Shown piece by piece: positions 51,413 to 60,399 of a stretch of DNA of 64,000 bases. The notes under the pieces are model-generated. The model did no database searches and was not told the origin of the DNA. It was given only the letters and a program-made list of their open reading frames with translations. The first letter of the stretch is position 1; each line of letters opens with the position of its first letter. Source of the DNA: Sphaerochaeta pleomorpha str. Grapes (lineage in GTDB: Bacteria; Spirochaetota; Spirochaetia; Sphaerochaetales; Sphaerochaetaceae); the NCBI RefSeq assembly GCF_000236685.1, contig NC_016633.1:3229815-3293814 (forward strand). The letters run 5' to 3'. The translations under genes and the position numbers were made by a program.

Positions 51413-52702
51413 CTAGCGTTTTTGAATATCATCCCAACAGGCGTTTGTCTGTTCTCTTATCGATTCGAAATCGAGTCCGAGCAGATTTTTGTTTTCCATT
51501 ACCAGCTTACCCTGGCAGAATACAGAATCTATATCGGAAGCCTGTGTTGAGAATACCAAGGAACTGAAGGGATCGTTCAGTGGTGTGAGGTGGCTTTTCT
51601 TTGTATCTATGAGGATCAAATCGGCTTCTTTTCCTACTTCGATTGTGCCTATGCGTGAATCGAGGCCCAAGGCCTTTGCCCCATTGATGGTTGCCATTTC
51701 CAGAATTTTGTACGGGCTAAGGTTTCCAGGGTTTCCACTTGAAACGGTACTGAGCAAAGAAGCAATATGCATTTCCTCAAACATGTTCTGGTTGTTATTA
51801 CTGCTTGACCCATCTGTTCCCAGTGAAACGTTGATCCCTTGCCTCGAGTAGTTCCCTATCGGGGCGATTCCGCTTGCAAGTTTGCAGTTGCTTGTAGGAT
51901 TATGAGCAATCGAAGCGTCAAGGGTGGCCAAAAGACGGATATCCTCATCGGTCAGGTAGACACAATGGGCAAGGATGCTTTTGATGCCGGAGAAAATTCC
52001 CATGTCATAGAGATATCGCAAGGGGGTTTTTCCGTGCTCAGCTATGCACTCATCGAATTCAGCCTTTGTCTCGGAAAGATGGGTATGCAGCAGAAGCTGG
52101 TGGTCCAAGGCCCAATCGTGGCCATAACGGTACGTATCTGCAGAGCAGGTGTATATGGCATGGGGGGCCACAGAGACTATGATACGTCCATCCGATCGCT
52201 CAACCTCATATCGGATATCCTTGGGGTTCTTTGCCATTCTCTTCTTTGAATCTTCAAGGTTCCCGAACAGGGTCAATCCGATGCAAGCGCGAATTCCAGC
52301 CTCATTTGCTGCCTGTGCTGTAGCAGCCTGTGAAAAATACATGTCATTGAAGGTTGTAATTCCACTTTGTATCGATTCGATCACTCCGAGGCGGGAGGCA
52401 GTGAGAATATCTGAATCGGTTAATTTTGCTTCGATGGGGAATATTTCGCCCAACCAGTCCTGGAGATTGGCTGCGGTATCTTTATAGTTACGCATCAGTC
52501 CCATGCTGAGGTGGGTATGGGTATTCACCAAGGCCGGCATAGCAATAAAAGAGGATCCATCAATGGTTTTGTCTGCGACAAAATCCTGCGGACCCTTTCC
52601 TGCGAATACGATTTTTTTCCCTTCAATCCCAATATCTCCCGTAAACGAAACGTTCTCAGAAGTCATAGGTAGTATAAGGGCATTGGAAATAAGAGTTTTC
52701 AT
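51413..52702 (-). CDS. mtaD: 5-methylthioadenosine/S-adenosylhomocysteine deaminase
   Basis: The enzyme deaminates MTA and SAH (to the inosine forms), which helps drain the products of methylation and polyamine synthesis. The 429-residue amidohydrolase has THTHLSMGLMRN (metal His 62/64), the HTHLSETKAEFDEC motif, HCVYLTDEDI, and the GTDGSSSNNNQNM loop with the metal Asp. The promoter sets the start at ATG 52702, because the upstream ATG at 52711 lies in the -10 box. It is followed by mtnA. A related cytosine or guanine deaminase is possible but the motif set favours MtaD. Confidence 0.9.
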   Translation of the reverse strand: MKTLISNALILPMTSENVSFTGDIGIEGKKIVFAGKGPQDFVADKTIDGSSFIAMPALVNTHTHLSMGLMRNYKDTAANLQDWLGEIFPIEAKLTDSDILTASRLGVIESIQSGITTFNDMYFSQAATAQAANEAGIRACIGLTLFGNLEDSKKRMAKNPKDIRYEVERSDGRIIVSVAPHAIYTCSADTYRYGHDWALDHQLLLHTHLSETKAEFDECIAEHGKTPLRYLYDMGIFSGIKSILAHCVYLTDEDIRLLATLDASIAHNPTSNCKLASGIAPIGNYSRQGINVSLGTDGSSSNNNQNMFEEMHIASLLSTVSSGNPGNLSPYKILEMATINGAKALGLDSRIGTIEVGKEADLILIDTKKSHLTPLNDPFSSLVFSTQASDIDSVFCQGKLVMENKNLLGLDFESIREQTNACWDDIQKR

Positions 52703-52709
52703 AGCTCCC

Positions 52710-52739
52710 ATACTAGCATCGAGTAGCTATGAAAGTCTA
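52710..52739 (-). promoter_or_regulatory. Leaderless promoter of mtaD-mtnA
   Basis: TAGACT (52734-52739), an 18-bp spacer ending in extended TGC, and TAGTAT (52710-52715) lie 7 nt before the ATG at 52702. The intervening GGGAGCT contains GGAG only 2 nt from the ATG, too close for normal Shine-Dalgarno use. Confidence 0.6.
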
Positions 52740-52749
52740 TCGGCAATTT

Positions 52750-54459
52750 TTAGGCAATGACTTTTCCCCGTTTGATTTTCTGGGTACTGGTCATAGCCAT
52801 TGGTTTATCGATGAGAGTCAGCTTGGTAATCTTTTTATATCCGGATAGATTTTGGTTTACTTCTTTGATTACAGCCTCGAGGTTTTTCTGTGGATCTTCC
52901 TTGCTTTCCTTGAAAAAATCCATATTCGGATAAATGACGGCCTCGATGCATTCTGCAGGAACATCCTTTTTCTCTTGATAACCCCTGATAAGAACCTGTT
53001 CTACCTGGGTATAGAGTTGGAACAGATCCTCGATTTCCTCGGGATATACATTCTTTCCGCCCTCAGTAACAATAAGGTTTTTTGCCCTTCCTTTGAGATA
53101 GAGGTAGTTTTCCTTGTCAAGGCAACCAAGGTCACCGGTTTTCAAGTACCCATCCTCGGTAAAGAGTTCCTTGGTGTGTGCCTTGTCTTTATAATAGCCC
53201 CTGGTAACGTTGGGACCTTTCACGAGAATTTCGCCAATGCCTTTTTCGTCTGGGTTTCCGATTTTCATGTCGACCAGCGGGAAACACATGCCGACTGATT
53301 CAATTTTGAAATGGCTGATCGGATTGAGCGTGAGGATCGGACTGGTTTCTGTAAGGCCATACCCCTGTATAAAATCAAGTCCCAGTTGCTGATATTGTTT
53401 GAATACCTTGGGAGAAAGGGGACCCGCCCCACAGATACAGATCCGGTTGTGATCCAAGCCGATTTTATTGAGCAGAAGCTTGTTGAAGGTCTTTCGAAAT
53501 GGATTTAGATGGAGATATTTCTTCATGATTCCGTTTATGAACATCATCGTATGAACAAGGGAATTCACAAAGACCCCCTTTTTCTTGACTTGCTTCATCA
53601 TGCCCGAAAGTACTTTATTGTATAGCAGGGGAATGCCCATGAAAATTGTGACATTCCCTCTGGTCAGGTCGACGATCATCTTGGAAACGGCAATCTCATG
53701 TCCAAATACACATTCAGAGCCATGACGGATGCTTTCAAGCAAGACGGACGTGCAGCAATAGCTATGGTGGAGTGGCAACAGGGCATACAGGACATCCCGG
53801 TCATCCAACTCAAGGAAAATCCCATCGCAGGCTTGGTATACGTCGCTGATGATATTGGCGTGGGAAAGGACGGCACCTTTTTCATTTCCCGTAGTACCGC
53901 TGGTAAAAAGGATTGCAGCATCATCCTCGCACGAAGATGGCACAGAGGGATACAGCTTGGTTGGCTTTAACTCTTCTAAGGTCGGGCAATGTTTGCTTCT
54001 GCCGAGAAGGGTTGCAACTCCCTTGAGGTTATTTACCCAGGGTGCGTCTAGGGACAGTGCGTCGATTACCGAGCTGTCTCCAAAAAAGAAAGATGCCTCA
54101 CAGAAAGCACTGAGGGTTCCTACTCTGTCCGGATGCATCTGGTTATCCAAGGGGACAACGATACCGCCGGCATAGAATACAGATAGATAGGCCAAGGCCC
54201 ATTGGGGGGAATTTTTACCGTTGATTACGACCTTGTCCCCTTTTTTTAGACCCTGTTGCTGTAAGTATGATCCAATGCGGGAACATTCGTCATACACCTC
54301 GGTATAGGTCATAGTGTTTCGGTCTGGCGTAAATACCGTAAAACACTTATTTCCAGGGAATTGCTGCAAGCTGATCATAAACATTTCCAGAATCGTAGGC
54401 CATTTGCCGGGGAAAAGTATTCCCCTATATTCGTCTATCTCTTCCCATGAATGCTTCAT
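52750..54459 (-). CDS. AMP-dependent acyl-CoA/acyl-ACP synthetase (long-chain fatty acid ligase type)
   Basis: This is a 569-residue ANL-superfamily adenylating enzyme. Motif A3 LFTSGTTGNEKGAVLSHAN is complete. GYGLTETSPILTLNP is the A5 motif, TGDLGCLDKENYLYLKGRAKNL the A7/A8 region, and TSTQKIKRGKV near the end carries the A10 Lys. Such enzymes activate fatty acids with CoA or ACP. The substrate chain length is not known. AAAGGAG precedes ATG 54459, so the 9-codon longer frame is rejected. It lies 47 nt before mtaD, but mtaD has its own promoter. Confidence 0.88.
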   Translation of the reverse strand: MKHSWEEIDEYRGILFPGKWPTILEMFMISLQQFPGNKCFTVFTPDRNTMTYTEVYDECSRIGSYLQQQGLKKGDKVVINGKNSPQWALAYLSVFYAGGIVVPLDNQMHPDRVGTLSAFCEASFFFGDSSVIDALSLDAPWVNNLKGVATLLGRSKHCPTLEELKPTKLYPSVPSSCEDDAAILFTSGTTGNEKGAVLSHANIISDVYQACDGIFLELDDRDVLYALLPLHHSYCCTSVLLESIRHGSECVFGHEIAVSKMIVDLTRGNVTIFMGIPLLYNKVLSGMMKQVKKKGVFVNSLVHTMMFINGIMKKYLHLNPFRKTFNKLLLNKIGLDHNRICICGAGPLSPKVFKQYQQLGLDFIQGYGLTETSPILTLNPISHFKIESVGMCFPLVDMKIGNPDEKGIGEILVKGPNVTRGYYKDKAHTKELFTEDGYLKTGDLGCLDKENYLYLKGRAKNLIVTEGGKNVYPEEIEDLFQLYTQVEQVLIRGYQEKKDVPAECIEAVIYPNMDFFKESKEDPQKNLEAVIKEVNQNLSGYKKITKLTLIDKPMAMTSTQKIKRGKVIA

Positions 54460-54609
54460 TGAGGTAAATCTCCTTTCTGCCAGCATGATAGAAATGTACT
54501 ATTCATACTGAAGCTCAAATCATTCTTGATTTTTACAGAAAGGGGTATGATTGTCAATGAAAAAATAATTTCTTTGATTATTGGAGTTTAGAAATATAGT
54601 TATATATTA

Positions 54610-55371
54610 CTATGTGGAAGAAAAGAGCCTATTGTCATTACGAAGGCTAGAAATATCGTCATAGAGTACATCACATTTTTTTTGGAGTAGTTTTTTATTG
54701 TTGCTTCCGCTTAATAGTGCTATGCAATATCCAGCTTTGCTATTCTTGGCAAACTGCATATCGGTGCCTGTGTCTCCGACTACAGCCACCGATTCGCTTT
54801 TGAGATTGAATAGTGTGCAAAACTCGTTAAAAGCCTCGGGGTCCGGCTTTCTCTTATATCCACTATCCCTTGCGCTTATAAAGTCAACTTTATCGTCCAG
54901 TCCCATCTGTTTGAGAAACAGGAGTGTCGAGGATTTTGTGTCGCTGGTTATAACCCCGATACGGTATCCTGTTTCCTTTAGCTGTCTGAACAGTTCCTGC
55001 TGGACAGAGAAATCCATTGATTTGAGCTTTTCCTTTATCAGGTTTTCGCTGTTGTGGACATTCTCCTCGTAGGTTTTGAAGGCTTTGACTGCATTGATTC
55101 TATAGCGCAGGCAGAACAGCATGAACCTGCATAGAATCTTGCCTTTCTTGTGGGTGAATACCAACCCTTTTGCTATTGTATTGCCTTCGCTATCGATCCC
55201 AAGCATGCGTAACATGGCCTTTTTTGCCGATTCATTATGCGGTTTTCCCAATACGATGAAAGCATTGCTGATAGACTCTGCAAGTACTTCCGCCCAAACC
55301 TGTGCATAGTCAAAGAGTGTTCCGTCTTTATCGAAAATGATTCCCTTGAGAGGATAGCTGTTTTGTGTCAT
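54610..55371 (-). CDS. HAD family hydrolase (phosphoglycolate phosphatase-like)
   Basis: This is a 253-residue HAD phosphatase. Motif I is IIFDKDGTLFDYAQ with the nucleophile Asp, motif II IGVITSDTKSST, and motif III GYKRKPDPEAFN with GDTGTDMQFAKNSKAGY. Small cap domains of this size dephosphorylate sugar or glycol phosphates; the true substrate is unknown. The -10-like TATCAT lies 8 nt before the ATG with no Shine-Dalgarno, another near-leaderless case. It is divergent from the uracil-DNA glycosylase gene, and their -10 boxes overlap on opposite strands (55379-55385). Confidence 0.85.
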   Translation of the reverse strand: MTQNSYPLKGIIFDKDGTLFDYAQVWAEVLAESISNAFIVLGKPHNESAKKAMLRMLGIDSEGNTIAKGLVFTHKKGKILCRFMLFCLRYRINAVKAFKTYEENVHNSENLIKEKLKSMDFSVQQELFRQLKETGYRIGVITSDTKSSTLLFLKQMGLDDKVDFISARDSGYKRKPDPEAFNEFCTLFNLKSESVAVVGDTGTDMQFAKNSKAGYCIALLSGSNNKKLLQKKCDVLYDDISSLRNDNRLFSST

Positions 55372-55424
55372 GGTACGGTATGATAAATCAATTTGTGGTT
55401 GTCTGACTAGTGGAGGAGAAAGTG

Positions 55425-56159
55425 ATGGAATTTGCCCATACGGTTCGTGATCGTACGTTGTTGCTCAGGTCTCAGGTGGAATCGTTGCGATTCTCCAAAG
55501 ATTACATTGTCTATGACCCCCTCGATTATGCCTGGAACCTGCATGAACAGTATATTTTACGATATCTTTGCCACCCAGTGAAAGCTATCTTCCTTGGAAT
55601 GAACCCTGGTCCCTTCGGCATGGCACAGACAGGGGTGCCCTTTGGCGAAATCAATGCAGTGAAAACGTTCATGAAAATTGAAGGGGAGGTTGGAAAACCT
55701 TCTTTTGAACATCCTGCACGGCCGGTGAAAGGTCTTTCCATCCAACGGAGCGAAGTTAGCGGAAAGCGGCTCTGGGGGTTGCTGTCAGATCATTATGCTA
55801 CTGCTGAACAATGTTTTGGGGAGGTTTCCGTATTGAACTATTGTCCCCTTGTCTTCATGGATAGGGGTCCCACAGGAAAAAACATTACCCCTGACAAACT
55901 TCCCAAGATTGAACGTCTTGCTTTGGAAACCATATGTGATAGCTATTTGTCGGATTTGGTTGTCCTGCTGGAGCCTACCTATTTGATAGGGGTCGGCAAC
56001 TATGCAAAAGCAAAACTGATGAAAATCGCAGAATCACTTGGCACAGGTTGCAAGGTCGATTCCATTCTGCATCCAAGCCCGGGAAATCCTCTTGCCAACA
56101 AGGGGTGGGCTGAGAAAACCGAACAGAAATTGATAGATCTTGGGGTATGGGACGCGTAG
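55425..56159 (+). CDS. SMUG1-type uracil-DNA glycosylase
   Basis: This is a 244-residue enzyme of UDG family 3. GMNPGPFGMAQTGVPFGE (58-75) is nearly the vertebrate SMUG1 active-site loop, and ILHPSPGNPLANKGW towards the end supplies the second active-site His loop. SMUG1 removes uracil and oxidised pyrimidines such as 5-hydroxymethyluracil from DNA, with activity on single and double strands. GGAGG before ATG 55425 sets the start; the frame from 55410 is rejected. Bacterial SMUG1 is uncommon compared with Ung, so the organism may rely on it for base-excision repair. Confidence 0.9.
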   Translation: MEFAHTVRDRTLLLRSQVESLRFSKDYIVYDPLDYAWNLHEQYILRYLCHPVKAIFLGMNPGPFGMAQTGVPFGEINAVKTFMKIEGEVGKPSFEHPARPVKGLSIQRSEVSGKRLWGLLSDHYATAEQCFGEVSVLNYCPLVFMDRGPTGKNITPDKLPKIERLALETICDSYLSDLVVLLEPTYLIGVGNYAKAKLMKIAESLGTGCKVDSILHPSPGNPLANKGWAEKTEQKLIDLGVWDA

Positions 56160-56270
56160 GTACGCCAAGACGCTATGAATATTATATAACTTTTTTTTAA
56201 ATGCCCCACTCTAAGTGTAGTAAAAAAAGAAAAAATATGCTATTAGACTAGGTATCTGAAAAAAACTTAC

Positions 56271-56299
56271 TGGACAATATGGCAGGTGTTTGCTAACAT
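56271..56299 (+). promoter_or_regulatory. Leaderless promoter of ispE
   Basis: TGGACA (56271-56276), a 17-bp spacer ending in extended TGC, and TAACAT (56294-56299) end 6 nt before the ATG at 56306. There is no Shine-Dalgarno. Confidence 0.6.
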
Positions 56300-56305
56300 T
56301 TGAAA

Positions 56306-57187
56306 ATGGAATGCAAAATTTTTTGTCAGGCGTATGCAAAGATAAATTTACACCTTGCCGTAGGTTTGCCTGATGAAAGTGGGTATCACACAATAGAATC
56401 GATTTTTTCCAAAGTAGGGCTGTACGATTCGCTTGAGGTAAGCTATTCAGAAAGCCCTTTTTTTTCCATAGAGGTCAGGGGGCTCGAACAGTATTGTCTT
56501 CCTGGTATGGATACTCTCACGAAGGCTGCAAACCTTTGGTATGCGAAAAGCAAAGTCCCTTTTTCCATCCTGGTTGACTGTAAGAAGGTTATTCCAGTGA
56601 AGGCTGGATTGGGAGGGGGGTCCAGCGATGCTGCCTCGCTGTTGGCCGTCCTGCAACAAATTGCTGGTAAGAATGCTTTGGATTGTGAAGAACTGCAGCA
56701 AGTCGCCAGACAAGTAGGCAGTGATGTTCCGTTTTTCCTTTCGGGGTTTCCCAGCGCTCTGGTAAGGGGTAAGGGCGAGCTTGTCGAGAAAGTGAAGGTT
56801 CCTGAAAAGGAAGTTTTGCTGGTAATGCCGACCGGATTTGATATTTCTACGTCACAAGCCTACAAGGCTTTGGATGCGAGAAGGGAATCGGTCCCCTTGG
56901 TTGAGAGATATTCTCTTTCTTTTTTGCTTTCGCTGCTACAGAAAAATTGTTACACTTGGAATCATATGCTGTATAATGATTTTTCCCCATGTACTGGCCA
57001 TACTGAATTCTATGATTCTTTGAATCGGCTTGCCTGCGAGTATTCGGGGTTTTACAGTTTGACAGGTAGCGGGGCCTGTTGGTTTTTTGTCAGTGAACAG
57101 AAAGATAAGCTCTTGCAATTGCAAGAAAAGATTACATTGTTGTTTGGTTCAAAGGTTCGAATGTGGCTTGCGCCATTGATGCAATAG
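56306..57187 (+). CDS. ispE: 4-(cytidine 5'-diphospho)-2-C-methyl-D-erythritol kinase
   Basis: IspE phosphorylates CDP-ME in the MEP pathway to isoprenoids. The 293-residue GHMP kinase has an N-terminal AKINLHLAVG, the P-loop-like KAGLGGGSSDAASLLAVL, and LTGSGACWFF near the end. The promoter sets the ATG at 56306 as the start, and the TTG six bases earlier is not needed. It is followed 43 nt later by spoVG, an arrangement also common in Firmicutes (ispE-purR-spoVG). Confidence 0.95.
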   Translation: MECKIFCQAYAKINLHLAVGLPDESGYHTIESIFSKVGLYDSLEVSYSESPFFSIEVRGLEQYCLPGMDTLTKAANLWYAKSKVPFSILVDCKKVIPVKAGLGGGSSDAASLLAVLQQIAGKNALDCEELQQVARQVGSDVPFFLSGFPSALVRGKGELVEKVKVPEKEVLLVMPTGFDISTSQAYKALDARRESVPLVERYSLSFLLSLLQKNCYTWNHMLYNDFSPCTGHTEFYDSLNRLACEYSGFYSLTGSGACWFFVSEQKDKLLQLQEKITLLFGSKVRMWLAPLMQ

Positions 57188-57230
57188 GCGTTTCTTTTGA
57201 AAAGGGATTGCTTGCATTTGGGAGGTTGAA

Positions 57231-57515
57231 GTGGACATTTCAGAAGTACGTGTTCGAAAAGTTAATCAGAGTGGAAAACTCAAGGCCTATGTGACAGTGA
57301 CTTTTGATAATCAATTTGTTGTTCACAATATTAAGATAATCGAAGGGAAGGAAGGCGATTTCATCGCTATGCCCAGCCGCCAGTTGGCTAATGGTGAATT
57401 TAAGGATGTTGCCCACCCGATAAGCAGCGAATTCAGGGATCACCTACAAAAAGTAGTAATGGAAGCGTATGCTTCAGAGTCGGAAAATCCAGTTCTTGTC
57501 GATGATAGTCTTTAA
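57231..57515 (+). CDS. spoVG: SpoVG family RNA/DNA-binding regulator
   Basis: SpoVG is a small nucleic-acid binding protein first known from Bacillus sporulation and present in Borrelia, where it regulates gene expression. The 94-residue protein MDISEVRVRKV...VVHNIKIIEGKEGDFIAMPSR...DVAHPI matches the family fully. It starts with GTG, with GGGAGG upstream. In a non-sporulating spirochaete the role is regulatory; targets are unknown. Confidence 0.94.
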   Translation: MDISEVRVRKVNQSGKLKAYVTVTFDNQFVVHNIKIIEGKEGDFIAMPSRQLANGEFKDVAHPISSEFRDHLQKVVMEAYASESENPVLVDDSL

Positions 57516-57560
57516 CTGCTGGACAAAGGGTTGTTTTTATTATATTGTCGTATCGATCAG

Positions 57561-57633
57561 TGGGAAGTAGCCAAGCGGTTAAGGCTCTGGTTTTTGGTGC
57601 CGGCATGCGGGGGTTCGAATCCCTCCTTCCCAG
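57561..57633 (+). tRNA. tRNA-Gln (anticodon UUG)
   Basis: A 73-nt cloverleaf with acceptor stem TGGGAAG/CTTCCCA, D-arm GCC...GGC and anticodon loop TTTTGGT with TTG at positions 34-36. The T-arm contains GGTTCGAATCC, and the discriminator is G. The 3' CCA is not encoded; a T-run follows. It lies alone between spoVG and rplY. Confidence 0.93.
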
Positions 57634-57683
57634 TTTTTAAGGCAATCTATGTAATTGTAGGTTGCTTTTTTTTTGTAGTATGC

Positions 57684-57711
57684 TTGCAATGCAAGTTGTT
57701 GGTAGTATACT
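57684..57711 (+). promoter_or_regulatory. Promoter of the rplY-pth-tilS-ftsH unit
   Basis: TTGCAA (57684-57689), a 16-bp spacer and TATACT (57706-57711). The -35 sits inside the 13-bp palindrome CTTGCAATGCAAG (57683-57695). The leader before rplY is about 88 nt. Confidence 0.5.
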
Positions 57712-57804
57712 ATTGTGTTCCAGTGGATATCTTGGATATTCCCAGTTTATGGTAATTGGATACCCTCCTAAAGGTAGTTCCAATGAGAGTGCAAGGAGTT
57801 TTAT

Positions 57805-58440
57805 ATGGTTGATAGCAAGAAGCTCACAGCTAGCGAGCGTACTACTGATTTCGGTTCGGCCGGTTCACGCCGTCTTCTTCGCCAGGGTTTTATCCCTGCG
57901 GTAATTTATGGTAAGAATGCCCCTGTTCATATCGTATTGAATGCCAAGGAATTTACCATGAAGTTGCGTCATTTCTCTGAAACAGCACTTCTGGAAATTA
58001 CTGTCGGCAAGAAGAAATACGAGTGTCTCATGAAAGCCTATCAGGAAAATCTGATGAAAGGCCAGATCAAACACGTTGACTTCTACGAAGTTACCCGTGG
58101 ACATTTGCTTCGCACCAAAGTCACCCTTACCTTGGAAGGCAATCCGATTGGAACCCGTGAAGGTGGTGTCCTTGACCAGGTTGTCTATGAAATTGAAATC
58201 GAATGTATGCCAAAAGATCTTCCCCAGACCATTACCGCCAACGTATCTGGTCTTAAGTTGAACCAGGTTCTTCATTTGAAAGATATCGCCCTTCCTTTGG
58301 GTGTCAAGCTTCTTGAAGACGTCTCAATGACTGTTGCTTCTGTCAAATCTGTCAAGGAAGAAGTTGTAGCTGCCGCTGCTGTAGAAGAAGTTGTCGCTGC
58401 TGCTGCCCCTGTTGCTCCGGAAGCCAAGGCAAAGAAATGA
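57805..58440 (+). CDS. rplY: 50S ribosomal protein L25 (Ctc/TL5 type)
   Basis: L25 binds 5S rRNA. The 211-residue form has the N-terminal L25 domain (LTASERTTDFGSAGSRRLLRQGFIPAVIYG) and the longer Ctc C-terminal beta domain (GTREGGVLDQVVYEIEIECMPKDLP). The tail is a low-complexity Ala/Val/Glu sequence. AAGGAG precedes the ATG. It overlaps pth by 4 nt; the rplY-pth pair is common and both serve translation. Confidence 0.95.
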   Translation: MVDSKKLTASERTTDFGSAGSRRLLRQGFIPAVIYGKNAPVHIVLNAKEFTMKLRHFSETALLEITVGKKKYECLMKAYQENLMKGQIKHVDFYEVTRGHLLRTKVTLTLEGNPIGTREGGVLDQVVYEIEIECMPKDLPQTITANVSGLKLNQVLHLKDIALPLGVKLLEDVSMTVASVKSVKEEVVAAAAVEEVVAAAAPVAPEAKAKK

Positions 58441-59000
58441 AGCTCGTCCTTGGCCTAGGTAACCCTGGGACCAAGTATGAACACACCAGGCACAACGTCG
58501 GTTTCGATGTTGTGTCCCAATGTGCAGCGTTTTTTCAGGTTAGCCTGAGAAAACGCTGTTTTCATCTTTACCGGCAGGCGAGTGTTGAGGTGGAGGGTGT
58601 CGGTTATACCCTGGTCCAACCGTTGACGTACATGAACGAGAGTGGAAAAATTGCAAGTGACTTCCCTGATGTTTCAGCCCAAGATATGATTGTAGTCTGT
58701 GATCAGATGGATTTGCCTCCTGGTACGATACGGGTACGCAAGGGTGGTTCTTCGGCGGGTCATAACGGTTTGAAAAGTTTGATCTCGGAATTCAAGGGGA
58801 GTGGTTTTATTCGCATTTATGTCGGTATCGGAAGACCCGGCCCTGGGATTTCCGTAATTGACCATGTCCTGTCCCTTGATTCCGATCCGTTGGCAAGAAA
58901 GGGCGTAGACCTGGCAAGTAAGGCTCTTGTTGACTTACTCCAGGGAAAAACCCTCGAGGAGGTAGCATTTGCCTATAATCGACGAAACAGTCCCCAATGA
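58437..59000 (+). CDS. pth: Peptidyl-tRNA hydrolase
   Basis: Pth recycles peptidyl-tRNA dropped from stalled ribosomes. The 187-residue protein has GLGNPGTKYEHTRHNVGF with the catalytic His, the PLTYMNESG motif, and the CDQMDLPPGTIRVRKGGSSAGHNGLKSL core. The start codon overlaps rplY (ATGA) and the end overlaps tilS by 32 nt. Confidence 0.96.
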   Translation: MKLVLGLGNPGTKYEHTRHNVGFDVVSQCAAFFQVSLRKRCFHLYRQASVEVEGVGYTLVQPLTYMNESGKIASDFPDVSAQDMIVVCDQMDLPPGTIRVRKGGSSAGHNGLKSLISEFKGSGFIRIYVGIGRPGPGISVIDHVLSLDSDPLARKGVDLASKALVDLLQGKTLEEVAFAYNRRNSPQ

Positions 59001-60399
59001 AATTCGTCTTTTTTTGCAAAAACAGGGAATTGCCCGTGACGACCTGATAGTAGTCGCCTTTAGCGGGGGTAGCGATTCTTTGGCAATGCTTGCCGCTTTT
59101 TCTTCCTTGATGGAAGAGGGTTCCTTGCTTGCCGTATATGTCAACCATAGAATCAGGAGTGACAGCGAACTTGCCATAGAACTTGCATTGAACGAAAAGA
59201 ATTGTAAGGAGCTTGGCATCCCCCTTGTGGTTATCGACTTGGGATTCGGTGAAGTCGAACGGGTAAGCCTGCTGCGTTCCTCGGGTATCGAAGAGGCTGC
59301 GCGTACCTTGCGGTATGCTGCCTTGTCCCGGATTTGCCAGGAAAAAGGGGCTCGGTTTTTGGCGACAGCCCATACCTGCGATGATCAGATGGAAACAGTG
59401 CTCATGAGGGTTTTCCATGGTAGCCCTGTTTCCGCGCTGGGGGGGATCGACCCTTTCAGGAAGAATCATTTTGATGGAATCTCTCTTATTAGACCTGTTT
59501 TGGAGCTCAGCCACGTGCAGTTGCAGAGGTATTTGCAGGACCGTGGAATTGGCTGGACAGAGGATTCGACAAACCTTTGCGACAAATATTTCCGCAATGC
59601 CCTTCGCCATACGGTTTCCCCTGCAATCCTCTCTTTGTTCCCCCAAGCCTACTCAGCTTTGTCCCGGCTACATAAAAGAACAAGGGAAGTCTCTGATTTT
59701 CTTGAAAGAGAGGCGACAAAAGCAATGGAGCAGGTGGGGTGCTCCTTGCCTGTCAGCATCGGCCTTCCTTATTTCCTATCCATAGAACCCCTTGTCAGGG
59801 ATACTGTGCTCTATCGGATGTTCGATCTACTTTGTGGGGAAAAACCAATACGCATAAGCTATGCCATGATACAAAGGATCCGGGATGGGCTGGAATCCAG
59901 CAAGGAAGACGCAACCTGGACAATCTCTGCCTTTGGCACCACAGCGCGATTTTCGCACGGTGTGTTTACCTGGGAAAAAGAAAACACTGCATATCAATAC
60001 TGCCTTGAGTTGAAAAAGGATGGGAAGGAGTGTATTGTGGAACTTCCTGACGGTTTTTCGCTCGCTGTGAGGCAATATAAGGAAGATTCTGACCCGACAT
60101 TGATTCGCATAGGTATCGGAATCCTCGAAAACCCTATTGTCCGTTCACCTCTGGAAGGGGATACGATTTCCCTGCAGGGCAAAACTGTTTTGCTTTCCAA
60201 GCTTTTTTCTGAGTGGAAGATACCTGCTTCCCTCCAACCTTGTATTCCTGTACTTGAAGACAAACAAGGTATAGTTGCTGTTTTCGGAAGGATTTATGGA
60301 GGGCGTGACAGGCTGTGTGCCAGATGTAAAAGCACCCTTGCCCATGACCCGACAAATATATATAGTATTATAAAAAGGAACGAATGCCGTGAAATTTAG
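58969..60399 (+). CDS. tilS: tRNA(Ile)-lysidine synthetase
   Basis: TilS converts C34 of the AUA-reading tRNA-Ile to lysidine. The 476-residue protein has the PP-loop VVAFSGGSDSLAMLA, further N-type ATPase segments (TAHTCDDQMETVLMRVFHG) and GIGWTEDSTNLCDKYFRN. A C-terminal region with LQGKTVLLSKLFSEWKIPASLQ completes it. It uses a TTG start at 58969, supported by GGAGG at 58958-58962; no nearby ATG fits. The end overlaps ftsH by 11 nt. Confidence 0.94.
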   Translation: MPIIDETVPNEIRLFLQKQGIARDDLIVVAFSGGSDSLAMLAAFSSLMEEGSLLAVYVNHRIRSDSELAIELALNEKNCKELGIPLVVIDLGFGEVERVSLLRSSGIEEAARTLRYAALSRICQEKGARFLATAHTCDDQMETVLMRVFHGSPVSALGGIDPFRKNHFDGISLIRPVLELSHVQLQRYLQDRGIGWTEDSTNLCDKYFRNALRHTVSPAILSLFPQAYSALSRLHKRTREVSDFLEREATKAMEQVGCSLPVSIGLPYFLSIEPLVRDTVLYRMFDLLCGEKPIRISYAMIQRIRDGLESSKEDATWTISAFGTTARFSHGVFTWEKENTAYQYCLELKKDGKECIVELPDGFSLAVRQYKEDSDPTLIRIGIGILENPIVRSPLEGDTISLQGKTVLLSKLFSEWKIPASLQPCIPVLEDKQGIVAVFGRIYGGRDRLCARCKSTLAHDPTNIYSIIKRNECREI

